A stretch of 5,140 nt of DNA from contig JALVKK010000300.1 in NCBI GenBank assembly GCA_027033875.1, positions 15,743 through 20,882 on the forward strand, written 5' to 3'. The notes beneath the pieces are model-generated. The model was not told where the DNA came from. It worked only from the letters and a program-made list of their open reading frames with translations, and did not search any database. This DNA is from Flavobacteriales bacterium. GTDB lineage: Bacteria; Bacteroidota; Bacteroidia; Flavobacteriales; Flavobacteriaceae. The translations under genes and the position numbers were made by a program. Shown piece by piece: positions 1 through 4,943 of the stretch. Numbering within the stretch: the first letter of the stretch is position 1; each line of letters opens with the position of its first letter.

Positions 1-22
1 TATGATTGGTTATTTGATGTCG

Positions 23-70
23 GCACTTCGGTACACCACTCCTTCGTCGTGGCACTCAGTGACCTTAGTT
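23..70 (+). repeat. Dispersed intergenic repeat, copy 1 (GCACTTCG...CTCAGTGACCTTAGTT)
   Basis: This segment begins with GCACTTCG (23-30) and ends with CTCAGTGACCTTAGTT (55-70). The same two end blocks, the second with one mismatch, recur in the same orientation at 4837-4865, where only 5 bp rather than 24 bp separate them. It contains a small potential hairpin, CCAC/GTGG, around CCTTCGTC. No open reading frame with protein-like composition covers it. The block looks like a member of an interspersed non-coding repeat family; the family assignment is an inference from two copies only. Confidence 0.5.
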
Positions 71-84
71 TTAGCTTCTAATTA

Positions 85-140
85 CCCTCATCTCTCATCC
101 CTTATCCCTCATCTCTCATCTCTCATCTCTCATCTCTTAT
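85..140. repeat. Heptanucleotide tandem array, about 8 units of CYCTCAT
   Basis: Eight consecutive 7-bp units can be read: CCCTCAT, CTCTCAT, CCCTTAT, CCCTCAT, CTCTCAT three times, then CTCTTAT. Variation is confined to C/T changes at the second and fifth positions. Because 7 is not a multiple of 3 and no real gene overlaps, this is non-coding. The repeat resembles the short tandemly repeated heptamers known from some bacterial genomes. A function is not visible; copy number is likely to vary between strains. Confidence 0.8.
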
Positions 141-159
141 CCAATTCGAACTTTATAGC

Positions 160-217
160 TTTCCACTTTCCACAGAGACGAATTGCAATTCGTCTCTACG
201 CACTTTCCACTTTCAAC
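160..217. repeat. TTTCCAC/TTTCAAC heptamers interrupted by a palindrome
   Basis: Two TTTCCAC units (160-173) lie directly left of the 24-bp palindrome. One TTTCCAC (204-210) and one TTTCAAC (211-217) lie right of it, after a 6-base joint. The last heptamer ends exactly against the stop codon of the peptide transporter (218-220 on the minus strand). The arrangement looks like a palindromic element sitting inside a formerly continuous heptamer array. The related TTTCAAC unit recurs, inverted, at about 4820-4833. Confidence 0.6.
174..197. repeat. Perfect 24-bp palindrome, REP-like (GAGACG...CGTCTC)
   Basis: The half-site AGAGACGAATTG (174-185) is followed immediately by its exact reverse complement (186-197), giving a 12-bp stem with no spacer. 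It lies 20 bp downstream of the peptide transporter stop. No T-run follows on either strand, so it is a poor intrinsic terminator. The GAGACG termini resemble a dispersed palindrome type with GTAGAGACG ends that I recall from Bacteroidota and cyanobacterial genomes, and a degenerate relative lies at 4878-4898. Possible roles are transcript 3'-end protection or a passive REP/MITE-like insertion. Confidence 0.7.
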
Positions 218-2005
218 TCATTCTATCCCATGCATCCTTTTTTTAAGATACGGATTGAGAATCAATATTAATACACCGGCAACAAAAGGCACAATAGTAA
301 AAATCAAGAAAAAACCGGAAATACCAAATTTGTCGGCAATACCGTCTGATGCCTCAGCCATCAATCCGGAAAGTTTGTTTGCCAGTCCGGTAAAAATATA
401 CCAAATGCCGAATACAAATCCGGTCATTCGCAAAGGTGCCAATTTACTGACATACGATAACCCGACCGGTGAAATGGCCAATTCGCCCATGGTATGTAAA
501 AGGTATGCTAACAAAAGCCAGATCATACTAACGGCAGCTGTTTTGGATCCGATAGGAATACCTGACGCCCCATAAGCCAACATGCCGAATCCCGAGCCGA
601 GGAATAAAAATCCGATAAAGAATTTTTGCGCCGCAGAGAGTTTGTAGCGTTGCCAAATTTTGGAATATAAAGGCGCCAAAGTGATGATAAAAACAGGGTT
701 TAATATCTGAAACCAAGTCGTATCGACAGTCGGTGTTATTGCAAAAATTTTATCATAAACGCGGGCAATGACCAAGCCCCAAATAATCATAAAAGATATG
801 GCTGTAAACAAAATTGTCAAAGGATATTTTTTGATAATGGATTTTGCCATGCTATAAATGACATAGGTTAGCACCAACATCGGGACGATAGAAATAATTG
901 TATCGACTATTTTGTAAATCAAAGCCCAATTGCCTGACAATGTTCGTGAGGTATAATCGCGCGCAAAGATATTCATGGTCGTACCGGCTTGCTCAAAACT
1001 TGCCCAAAAAGCAATTACAAAAAAGGCGATAATGAAAATGACTTTTAAACGGTCGCGTTCTGTACGTTCGTATTTTGGCAAGCGTTTCAGTCCTAAGATA
1101 ACTAAAATAATCAATGAAAGCGGAAAGAAAATATCCGCTAAACCTAGATGAAATTCTTCTTTAAACAAGTTTAAAGTATAAATATTTTCGGGTAAGAAAT
1201 GACGACCGCGAGTAATCACTTTAAAAATACCGTGAACGACCCAAATTAAAGCCAAAACAACACCGGTGCCTGCCAATATTTGGTCTATTTGTGTAAAAGG
1301 TACCCGTTTTTTTTGTTCTTCTTCCGGTAAATCTATGGTTTTAGGTTGTGGTCTATTGGCTTCTTCGCCAAAAATTTTACCGGCAAAATAAAATTGTAAC
1401 AGCCCGAATAACATAAAAACACCGGCTAATCCGAATCCGAATTTCCAGCCGTAATGTTCGCCTATCCAACCGACTAAAAGCGTACCGATAAAGGCTCCGG
1501 AATTAACCCCCATATAAAAAATGGTATAGGCACCGTCTTTTTTAGAACTGTGTGGCGGATACATCTTCCCGACTATTGACGACATATTGGGCTTAAACAA
1601 TCCGGTCCCAACAACCAGTAACAATAAACCTATATAAAACACAAAACTTAAATCCATACCAAGGTTCATATCGGCTATAGCCAAAGCAGCATGTCCTGCC
1701 GTAATTATAGAAGCACCGACGATAACGGTTTTGACATGTCCCCATTTGTTGTCTGCCAGCCAACCGCCTATCATGGGTAAGAAATAAACCAACATCACAT
1801 ACCAGCCGTATAGCGCATAGGCTTCTTTTTTGTCCCATTCCCAGCCACCTTCAGAAATTTTGGCAGTTAAGAACAGTATTAACAAGGCTTTCATTCCGTA
1901 ATAGCTGAAACGTTCCCACATTTCGGTAAAAAACAAAACAAATAACCCGACCGGATGTCCTAAGAGCTGCGGTTGATTTTGACTCGAATATTCTTTTTGT
2001 GTCAT
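218..2005 (-). CDS. POT/PTR2-family proton-dependent oligopeptide transporter
   Basis: This 595-residue inner-membrane protein is predicted to import di- and tripeptides with protons. Family signatures are all present: the proton-coupling ExxERFxYYG motif at residues 28-37 (E28, E31, R32, Y35), GGWLADNKWG at 80-89, K138 in GLFKPN, and FYMGVNSG at 163-170 (PTR2 signature 2, N168). FEQAG at 337-341, WFQILNP at 431-437 and GELAISPVG at 507-515 complete the set. About 14 hydrophobic helices are visible. Two of them, at about 242-263 and 290-306, fall in the linker between the six-helix bundles, as in bacterial POTs. At 595 residues it is longer than enterobacterial DtpA (about 500), mostly because of this linker. 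The ATG at 2005 leaves a short polar N-terminus before GHPVG. It is transcribed alone, divergently from the regulator. Exact substrate range cannot be read from the sequence. Confidence 0.95.
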   Translation of the reverse strand: MTQKEYSSQNQPQLLGHPVGLFVLFFTEMWERFSYYGMKALLILFLTAKISEGGWEWDKKEAYALYGWYVMLVYFLPMIGGWLADNKWGHVKTVIVGASIITAGHAALAIADMNLGMDLSFVFYIGLLLLVVGTGLFKPNMSSIVGKMYPPHSSKKDGAYTIFYMGVNSGAFIGTLLVGWIGEHYGWKFGFGLAGVFMLFGLLQFYFAGKIFGEEANRPQPKTIDLPEEEQKKRVPFTQIDQILAGTGVVLALIWVVHGIFKVITRGRHFLPENIYTLNLFKEEFHLGLADIFFPLSLIILVILGLKRLPKYERTERDRLKVIFIIAFFVIAFWASFEQAGTTMNIFARDYTSRTLSGNWALIYKIVDTIISIVPMLVLTYVIYSMAKSIIKKYPLTILFTAISFMIIWGLVIARVYDKIFAITPTVDTTWFQILNPVFIITLAPLYSKIWQRYKLSAAQKFFIGFLFLGSGFGMLAYGASGIPIGSKTAAVSMIWLLLAYLLHTMGELAISPVGLSYVSKLAPLRMTGFVFGIWYIFTGLANKLSGLMAEASDGIADKFGISGFFLIFTIVPFVAGVLILILNPYLKKRMHGIE

Positions 2006-2023
2006 AAATTGTTAGTTTGCCGG

Positions 2024-2031
2024 CTAAAATA
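2024..2031 (-). promoter_or_regulatory. Possible -7 element for the peptide transporter
   Basis: On the minus strand the sequence reads TATTTTAG, one mismatch from the Bacteroidota -7 consensus TAnnTTTG, 18 bases upstream of the transporter ATG. No convincing -33 TTTG lies at the usual distance. The assignment rests on position and partial match only. Confidence 0.3.
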
Positions 2032-2104
2032 CATTTTTTAATCCAAATATGAAAATGCCGGTTGCTTGTTCGGATATTAATTTTTTTTCATATTTTTACA
2101 AAAC

Positions 2105-2112
2105 TATTTTTG
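2105..2112 (+). promoter_or_regulatory. Possible -7 element (TATTTTTG) for the atypical regulator
   Basis: TATTTTTG matches TAnnTTTG exactly and ends 8 bases before the ATG at 2121, which would give a very short or absent leader. If real, it rules out the upstream in-frame ATGs at 2049 and 2055 as starts. The region is very T-rich, so a chance match is possible, and no clear -33 TTTG is seen; poly-T lies there instead. Confidence 0.3.
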
Positions 2113-2120
2113 AAAAACTA

Positions 2121-2774
2121 ATGGCAAGATATAATATACTTTTGATTAATTTTTCTAAAAAAACAGGCATTAAATTTCAAAAATTGCTAGATAATGATTT
2201 TGAATTTTGGACGTCTGATAAGTTGCAACCGGATATTAAAATCCATTTGGTATTGATACATTGGAAGTCCAAACATTTGTGTGATGATATTATTCTATAT
2301 CAGCAAAATTTACCTCAAAAAGCACCTGTTTTTCTGATAGCTCCTTTTAATGAAACTTTGTTGTTGCAGTGTTTTCAAAACGGTATTGATGATTTTATTG
2401 ATGAAAACTGGACAAACGAATTGCTTAAAGCCAAAATCTTGTCTTTTTTTAATTGTCGAAAAAAATTGAAAAAAGACAGCGGTAAAAAAATCAAAATCGG
2501 TAATCTGACCATAAATCCGAAAAAACGAAAAGTTTTTAGAAAAGGTAAAGAGTTGTCCCTTACCAAAATAGAATATGATATTCTGACACTGTTAGCTAAT
2601 GATATGGAAAAAATCTTTTCGCGTGATGAGATTTACGAACATATTTGGGGCAGACAAGTTATTGTAGGTGAACGAACTTTGGACGTGCATATGAACAATC
2701 TGCGTAAAAAAATAGGTAAAAGTAAAATCCGTACCAAAAAAGGTTTCGGATTCGGGATTAATTCTTCGTTATAA
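2121..2774 (+). CDS. Orphan OmpR/PhoB-type winged-helix regulator with degenerate receiver domain
   Basis: This 217-residue cytoplasmic DNA-binding protein has two domains. Residues about 4-112 keep the alternating pattern of a response-regulator receiver (NILLIN, HLVLIHW, PVFLIAP, NGIDDFIDENW). Aligned by eye, the acidic pair is replaced by N10/F11/S12, the phospho-acceptor Asp by H47, the switch Thr/Ser by A74 and the conserved Lys-Pro by E95-N96. Residues about 124-215 form a well-preserved winged helix: LSLTKIEYDIL at 145-155, FSRDEIYEHIWG at 166-177, a recognition-helix region around RTLDVHMNNLRKKI at 185-198, and a wing TKKGFGFG at 205-212. I chose the ATG at 2121 because it starts at the first receiver strand. 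An in-frame ATG at 2049 would add 24 residues without domain character. No histidine kinase is nearby. It probably binds DNA independently of phosphorylation; its targets are unknown, and the divergent transporter is one candidate. Confidence 0.85.
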   Translation: MARYNILLINFSKKTGIKFQKLLDNDFEFWTSDKLQPDIKIHLVLIHWKSKHLCDDIILYQQNLPQKAPVFLIAPFNETLLLQCFQNGIDDFIDENWTNELLKAKILSFFNCRKKLKKDSGKKIKIGNLTINPKKRKVFRKGKELSLTKIEYDILTLLANDMEKIFSRDEIYEHIWGRQVIVGERTLDVHMNNLRKKIGKSKIRTKKGFGFGINSSL

Positions 2775-2800
2775 TTTGCCGGAAAATACTTAGTTGTTTT

Positions 2801-2814
2801 ATGAATTAATTCAT
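2801..2814. repeat. 14-bp perfect palindrome in convergent gap
   Basis: ATGAATTAATTCAT is a perfect inverted repeat, 26 bp after the regulator stop. It is AT-only apart from one G and one C and has no following T-tract. It could be a protein-binding site or chance in AT-rich DNA. The rest of the 163-bp gap contains the terminator at 2853-2889 and nothing else I can identify. Confidence 0.3.
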
Positions 2815-2852
2815 CCGAATTTGATTTTGGGTGTTTAAAACGAGGAAAATCG

Positions 2853-2889
2853 AAAAAAACAAACGAGATCTGAAAAGACCTCGTTTGTT
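2853..2889 (-). terminator. Intrinsic terminator downstream of mscS
   Basis: AACAAACGAG (2858-2867) pairs perfectly with CTCGTTTGTT (2880-2889). An inner A-C mismatch, three further pairs and a GAAA loop (plus-strand reading) complete the hairpin. On the minus strand the stem is followed by a run of seven T (complement of 2853-2859), the classic form of a terminator for mscS, which ends 48 bp upstream. In the plus direction it is followed by a weaker T-rich tract, so it may also stop the convergent regulator transcript. Confidence 0.85.
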
Positions 2890-2937
2890 AATATATTGTT
2901 TGTTACTTGAATTATTAGTTCGGATTATTATATCCTT

Positions 2938-3801
2938 TTACGAATTTACCATCGTAACGACTCTTTGCGGTAAGGGGGCTTCAAATCCGGCGGATTTTAA
3001 AGCTTCCACAATTTTTTGACGGGTATCCCAATAGACTTCCCAGTAATCATCAACCGTAACATAAGGTAAGGCTAATAATTCAACGGCATTTTCTCCCAGA
3101 TTATTGACCGCTACCCGCGGGGCAGGATCTTTTAATACAAATTTATCGTCTTGCAAAACTTTTTGTACAATTTTGCGAGCTTCTTCAATATTGCTGTCAT
3201 AACGAACGGCAAACGGCATATCGATACGTAAATTTCCCAAAGTTGAATAATTGGTAATTTTTCCGGCTGTTATGGCGGTGTTAGGTATAATTTCAGTTTT
3301 GTTTTGGAATGTTTCCAATATCGTTACAAATACGGAAATTTCCTTGACAAATCCTAAAGTTTTGTCCGGTAACTCAATCAAGTCGCCTACTTTGAAAGGT
3401 CTGAAAATCAGTAACATAATACCTGAAGCAATGTTGCCTAACGAACCGTTAAACGCACCGCCTATTGCCGCACCGACACCTACCAAAATGGCAGCAAATG
3501 AAGTGATTCCGAAACCTAAAACTTGTGCTATACCTAGAAATAATACAATTTTAAGTGAAAAATTGACAACTGCCGTCAAAAATGGCACAAGAGTTTTGTC
3601 CATTTTTGTGTGTTCGATGGCTTTACGAAACATTCTGGTCAAAAGACTGACGATCCACAAGCCAATTATTAAAGCTACAATAGCGCCAAATATTTTTGGT
3701 GCCCAATTTCCTACAGCATCAATAACCGATGTCATCAAATTATTGATGGGGTTAATAGCACTTTGTGCTATATCATTTGTTGAATTTAATAAAACGTTCA
3801 T
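2938..3801 (-). CDS. mscS: MscS-type small-conductance mechanosensitive channel
   Basis: This 287-residue protein is almost exactly the length of E. coli MscS (286). It should form a homoheptameric inner-membrane channel that opens on membrane tension to release solutes on hypo-osmotic shock. Three hydrophobic segments are visible at about 35-54, 76-97 and 102-133. The pore helix TM3 ends in NGSLGNIASGIMLLIFRPF (118-136), aligning with the E. coli QGSLSN...FRPF region. It is followed by VGDLIEL (138-144) of the beta domain, IIPNTAITAGKITNYS (171-186), the alpha/beta domain with YDSNIEEARKIV (201-212) and VYWDTRQKI (256-264), and the C-terminal strand APLPQRVV (275-282). The two E. coli gate leucines (L105, L109) align with A111 and G115. 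A perfect -7 match lies 26 bp upstream, and a strong terminator follows. It is monocistronic. Confidence 0.94.
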   Translation of the reverse strand: MNVLLNSTNDIAQSAINPINNLMTSVIDAVGNWAPKIFGAIVALIIGLWIVSLLTRMFRKAIEHTKMDKTLVPFLTAVVNFSLKIVLFLGIAQVLGFGITSFAAILVGVGAAIGGAFNGSLGNIASGIMLLIFRPFKVGDLIELPDKTLGFVKEISVFVTILETFQNKTEIIPNTAITAGKITNYSTLGNLRIDMPFAVRYDSNIEEARKIVQKVLQDDKFVLKDPAPRVAVNNLGENAVELLALPYVTVDDYWEVYWDTRQKIVEALKSAGFEAPLPQRVVTMVNS

Positions 3802-3827
3802 ATTTATTTGTTTTTGTGATAATACTG

Positions 3828-3835
3828 CAAATTTA
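3828..3835 (-). promoter_or_regulatory. -7 promoter element for mscS (TAAATTTG)
   Basis: Read on the minus strand, TAAATTTG is an exact match to the Bacteroidota TAnnTTTG consensus, 26 bases upstream of the mscS ATG. This would give a leader of roughly 20 nt. T-rich sequence lies upstream but no clean -33 TTTG. The start is preceded by an A-rich stretch (ACAAATAAAT), not a Shine-Dalgarno sequence. Confidence 0.5.
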
Positions 3836-3932
3836 CAAAATTATTTTGAATATAAAAATGATAATGTTAAAAAATTTTTTATTTAGCAAAAATATTTTAG
3901 AGCATAGATTGATAATAAACACATCTTGTTGA

Positions 3933-3946
3933 GCGCCGTTAGGTGC
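3933..3946. repeat. Small GC-rich hairpin overlapping the PAP2 stop codon
   Basis: GCGCC (3933-3937), GTTA (3938-3941) and GGTGC (3942-3946) form a five-pair stem with one G-T wobble on the plus strand, an A-C mismatch on the minus strand. It stands out as GC-rich in an AT-rich gap. The PAP2 gene's last codons and stop (minus strand GGT CGC ACC TAA) run through it. It resembles GCACC-TAAC-GGTGC dispersed repeats that I recall from Bacteroidota genomes; this is from memory, not verified. The rest of the gap 3802-3938 is AT-rich with AAAAAATTTTTT at 3869-3880 and no gene. Confidence 0.4.
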
Positions 3947-4508
3947 GACCTGTTTGTAAATATTTAGTCAAAACAAAACGATACAAATATTTTGAAAAAT
4001 AAAATAATAAGCCGCCCCAAAGTATTCCGCCTAGAATATCCAAAGGATAGTGTACACCGATATAAATACGGCTGTAAATAAACAATAACCACCAAACAAT
4101 CAACAAATAAATTCGGCGTGTTTTTTGTCGTAACAAGTAAATGCTGAACCAAACAAACAAAGTTGAATTAGAAGCGTGTCCGGAAATAAAACTATAGTTA
4201 TGCGGGTGCATCAGAGCGCGTATATGATTGTTTAGCAATGGATCTTGCGAAGGACGTAGGCGGTGAAAATAAGCTTTGAAAAAATTTGTGGATTGGTCGC
4301 AAATTCCTAAAAATAAAGCGATTATTATAATAGAAATCAGTGCTTTGCGCCAACCTAGGTAGTAAAAGTAGCCAATAGTGATAATGAGGTATAAGAAAAT
4401 CCAGTTTTTCTGATTGGTCACAAACAGCCAAAAGGTGTCAAAAGACGTGTCGCCCAAACTGTTTAAAAATTCAAATATTTGCCGGTCCCATTGCAGTATA
4501 TAATCCAT
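3939..4508 (-). CDS. PAP2-superfamily membrane phosphatase
   Basis: This 189-residue integral membrane protein is of the phosphatidic-acid-phosphatase type 2 superfamily, which hydrolyses lipid phosphates or pyrophosphates such as phosphatidate, undecaprenyl pyrophosphate or lipid A. The three motifs are present: KxxxxxxRP at 78-86 (K78, R85, P86), the SGH motif at 109-111 (S109, G110, H111; the usual preceding Pro is I108), and SRxxxxxHxxxD at 146-157 (R147, nucleophile H153, D157). About five or six hydrophobic segments surround them, among them about 36-52, 55-70, 113-127, 132-146 and 155-174, with the active site expected at the periplasmic face. Its ATG overlaps the TatA/B-like stop by one base (TAATG), indicating translational coupling in one operon. 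The last codons run into a small hairpin repeat. Substrate cannot be decided; undecaprenyl pyrophosphate or lipid A phosphatase are both plausible. Confidence 0.9.
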   Translation of the reverse strand: MDYILQWDRQIFEFLNSLGDTSFDTFWLFVTNQKNWIFLYLIITIGYFYYLGWRKALISIIIIALFLGICDQSTNFFKAYFHRLRPSQDPLLNNHIRALMHPHNYSFISGHASNSTLFVWFSIYLLRQKTRRIYLLIVWWLLFIYSRIYIGVHYPLDILGGILWGGLLFYFSKYLYRFVLTKYLQTGRT

Positions 4509-4786
4509 TATTGTCGTTTAATGGTATTGGTAATTTCTTCTTTGATGTTCATGATTTTTTTTGTGTCTTTAATGTCTTTTTTAAGTTGTTCGATAGCTTC
4601 GGTATCCAGTCCGGCTTTTTGAGTTTCTTTTATCATTTCTTTTTTGATATTGTTTGAAGCATCACGCAACTGACGGATACCTTTACCCAAGTTACGGGCA
4701 ATTTCCGGTAATTTTTCAGGACCAAAAACCAATAACATGATAAATAAGACAAAAAATATTTCACTATAACTGATAAACAATAACAT
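4508..4786 (-). CDS. tatA: Twin-arginine translocase TatA/TatB-family subunit
   Basis: This 92-residue membrane-anchored protein belongs to the Tat pathway, which exports folded proteins bearing twin-arginine signals. It has one N-terminal transmembrane helix (about 3-20), the hinge FGPEKLP at 21-27 (F21, G22, P23, K25, L26, P27) and an amphipathic helix ARNLGKGIRQLRDASNNI (30-47). A lysine- and glutamate-rich, probably helical tail runs from 48 to 92. F-G at the hinge is TatA-like. YSEIFF at the helix start (E9) and GPEKLP with a long charged tail recall TatB, so it may do either job. No tatC is in this window. The ATG at 4786 gives a helix of normal length. The downstream PAP2 start overlaps its stop. 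A perfect -7 match lies 16 bp upstream. The tatA symbol is the family default, not a proven subtype. Confidence 0.88.
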   Translation of the reverse strand: MLLFISYSEIFFVLFIMLLVFGPEKLPEIARNLGKGIRQLRDASNNIKKEMIKETQKAGLDTEAIEQLKKDIKDTKKIMNIKEEITNTIKRQ

Positions 4787-4802
4787 CTGGTTAATTTTTT
4801 TA

Positions 4803-4810
4803 CAAAGATA
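4803..4810 (-). promoter_or_regulatory. -7 promoter element for the tatA-PAP2 operon (TATCTTTG)
   Basis: On the minus strand TATCTTTG matches TAnnTTTG exactly, 16 bases before the tatA ATG. This implies a leader of only about 10 nt. No consensus -33 TTTG is visible; the DNA where it should be belongs to the repeat cluster (inverted TTTCAAC heptamers), so repeat-derived sequence may form the upstream half of this promoter. Confidence 0.5.
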
Positions 4811-4819
4811 GTTATATTA

Positions 4820-4833
4820 GTTGAAAGTTGAAT
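4820..4833. repeat. Inverted TTTCAAC/TTCAAC heptamer pair
   Basis: GTTGAAAGTTGAA, read on the minus strand, is TTCAAC followed by TTTCAAC, the same 7-bp unit found at 211-217 beside the peptide transporter stop. It is the leftmost piece of the second repeat cluster. Confidence 0.4.
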
Positions 4834-4836
4834 GTT

Positions 4837-4865
4837 GCACTTCGACAGGCTCAGTAACCTTAGTT
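4837..4865 (+). repeat. Dispersed intergenic repeat, copy 2 (GCACTTCG...CTCAGTAACCTTAGTT)
   Basis: GCACTTCG (4837-4844), ACAGG, then CTCAGTAACCTTAGTT (4850-4865) repeats the ends of the element at 23-70 with 23 of 24 end bases identical, but with a much shorter middle. Internal CACT/CAGT ends can form a partial hairpin. It is non-coding. Confidence 0.5.
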
Positions 4866-4877
4866 AAAAGTTCGTAG

Positions 4878-4898
4878 AGACCTTGCACTGCAACGTCT
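4878..4898. repeat. Degenerate GTAGAGAC-type palindrome
   Basis: AGACCTTGCA (4878-4887) and TGCAACGTCT (4889-4898) are inverted copies with one mismatch around a single C. With the preceding GTAG they read GTAGAGAC, the same outer arm type as the perfect 24-bp palindrome at 174-197. The right arm has lost the matching end. Neither strand has a following T-run, so it is unlikely to be a terminator. Confidence 0.55.
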
Positions 4899-4901
4899 GA
4901 A

Positions 4902-4934
4902 AAATCGTAAATCGCAAATCGTAAATCGCAAATC
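4902..4934. repeat. Heptanucleotide tandem array AAATCGT/AAATCGC
   Basis: Units AAATCGT and AAATCGC alternate twice (4902-4929) and are followed by a partial AAATC and a diverged AAATC-like tail, ending about 10 bp from the metallophosphoesterase stop. This is a second array with a 7-bp period, unrelated in base sequence to the CYCTCAT array at 85-140. Confidence 0.75.
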
Positions 4935-4943
4935 TGAAATCAT

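Noticed and set aside
85..140. CRISPR-like array
   Set aside because: Units are 7 bp with no spacers; this is a simple tandem repeat.
174..197. Palindrome as an intrinsic terminator of the peptide transporter
   Set aside because: The stem is strong but no T-tract follows on the minus strand, so it lacks the second half of an intrinsic terminator.
2..271. 89-codon plus-strand open frame at the left edge
   Set aside because: Its translation is a low-complexity product of the CYCTCAT heptamer array and it runs into the end of the transporter gene in antisense; no domain character.
183..575. 130-codon plus-strand open frame
   Set aside because: Entirely antisense to the well-supported POT transporter apart from its start in the palindrome region; composition is that of a shadow frame.
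2049..2120. Upstream in-frame ATGs extending the regulator by up to 24 residues
   Set aside because: The extra residues have no domain character, the receiver's first strand starts right after the ATG at 2121, and a possible -7 element at 2105-2112 would lie inside the extension.
2813..2925. Inverted pair ATCCGAA (2813-2819) and TTCGGAT (2919-2925) around the terminator
   Set aside because: Only 7 bp with a 99-bp spacer and no extension; expected by chance and not like an IS end.
3251..3886. 211-codon plus-strand open frame
   Set aside because: Antisense to mscS over most of its length, with no recognisable domain; mscS on the other strand has full family motifs.
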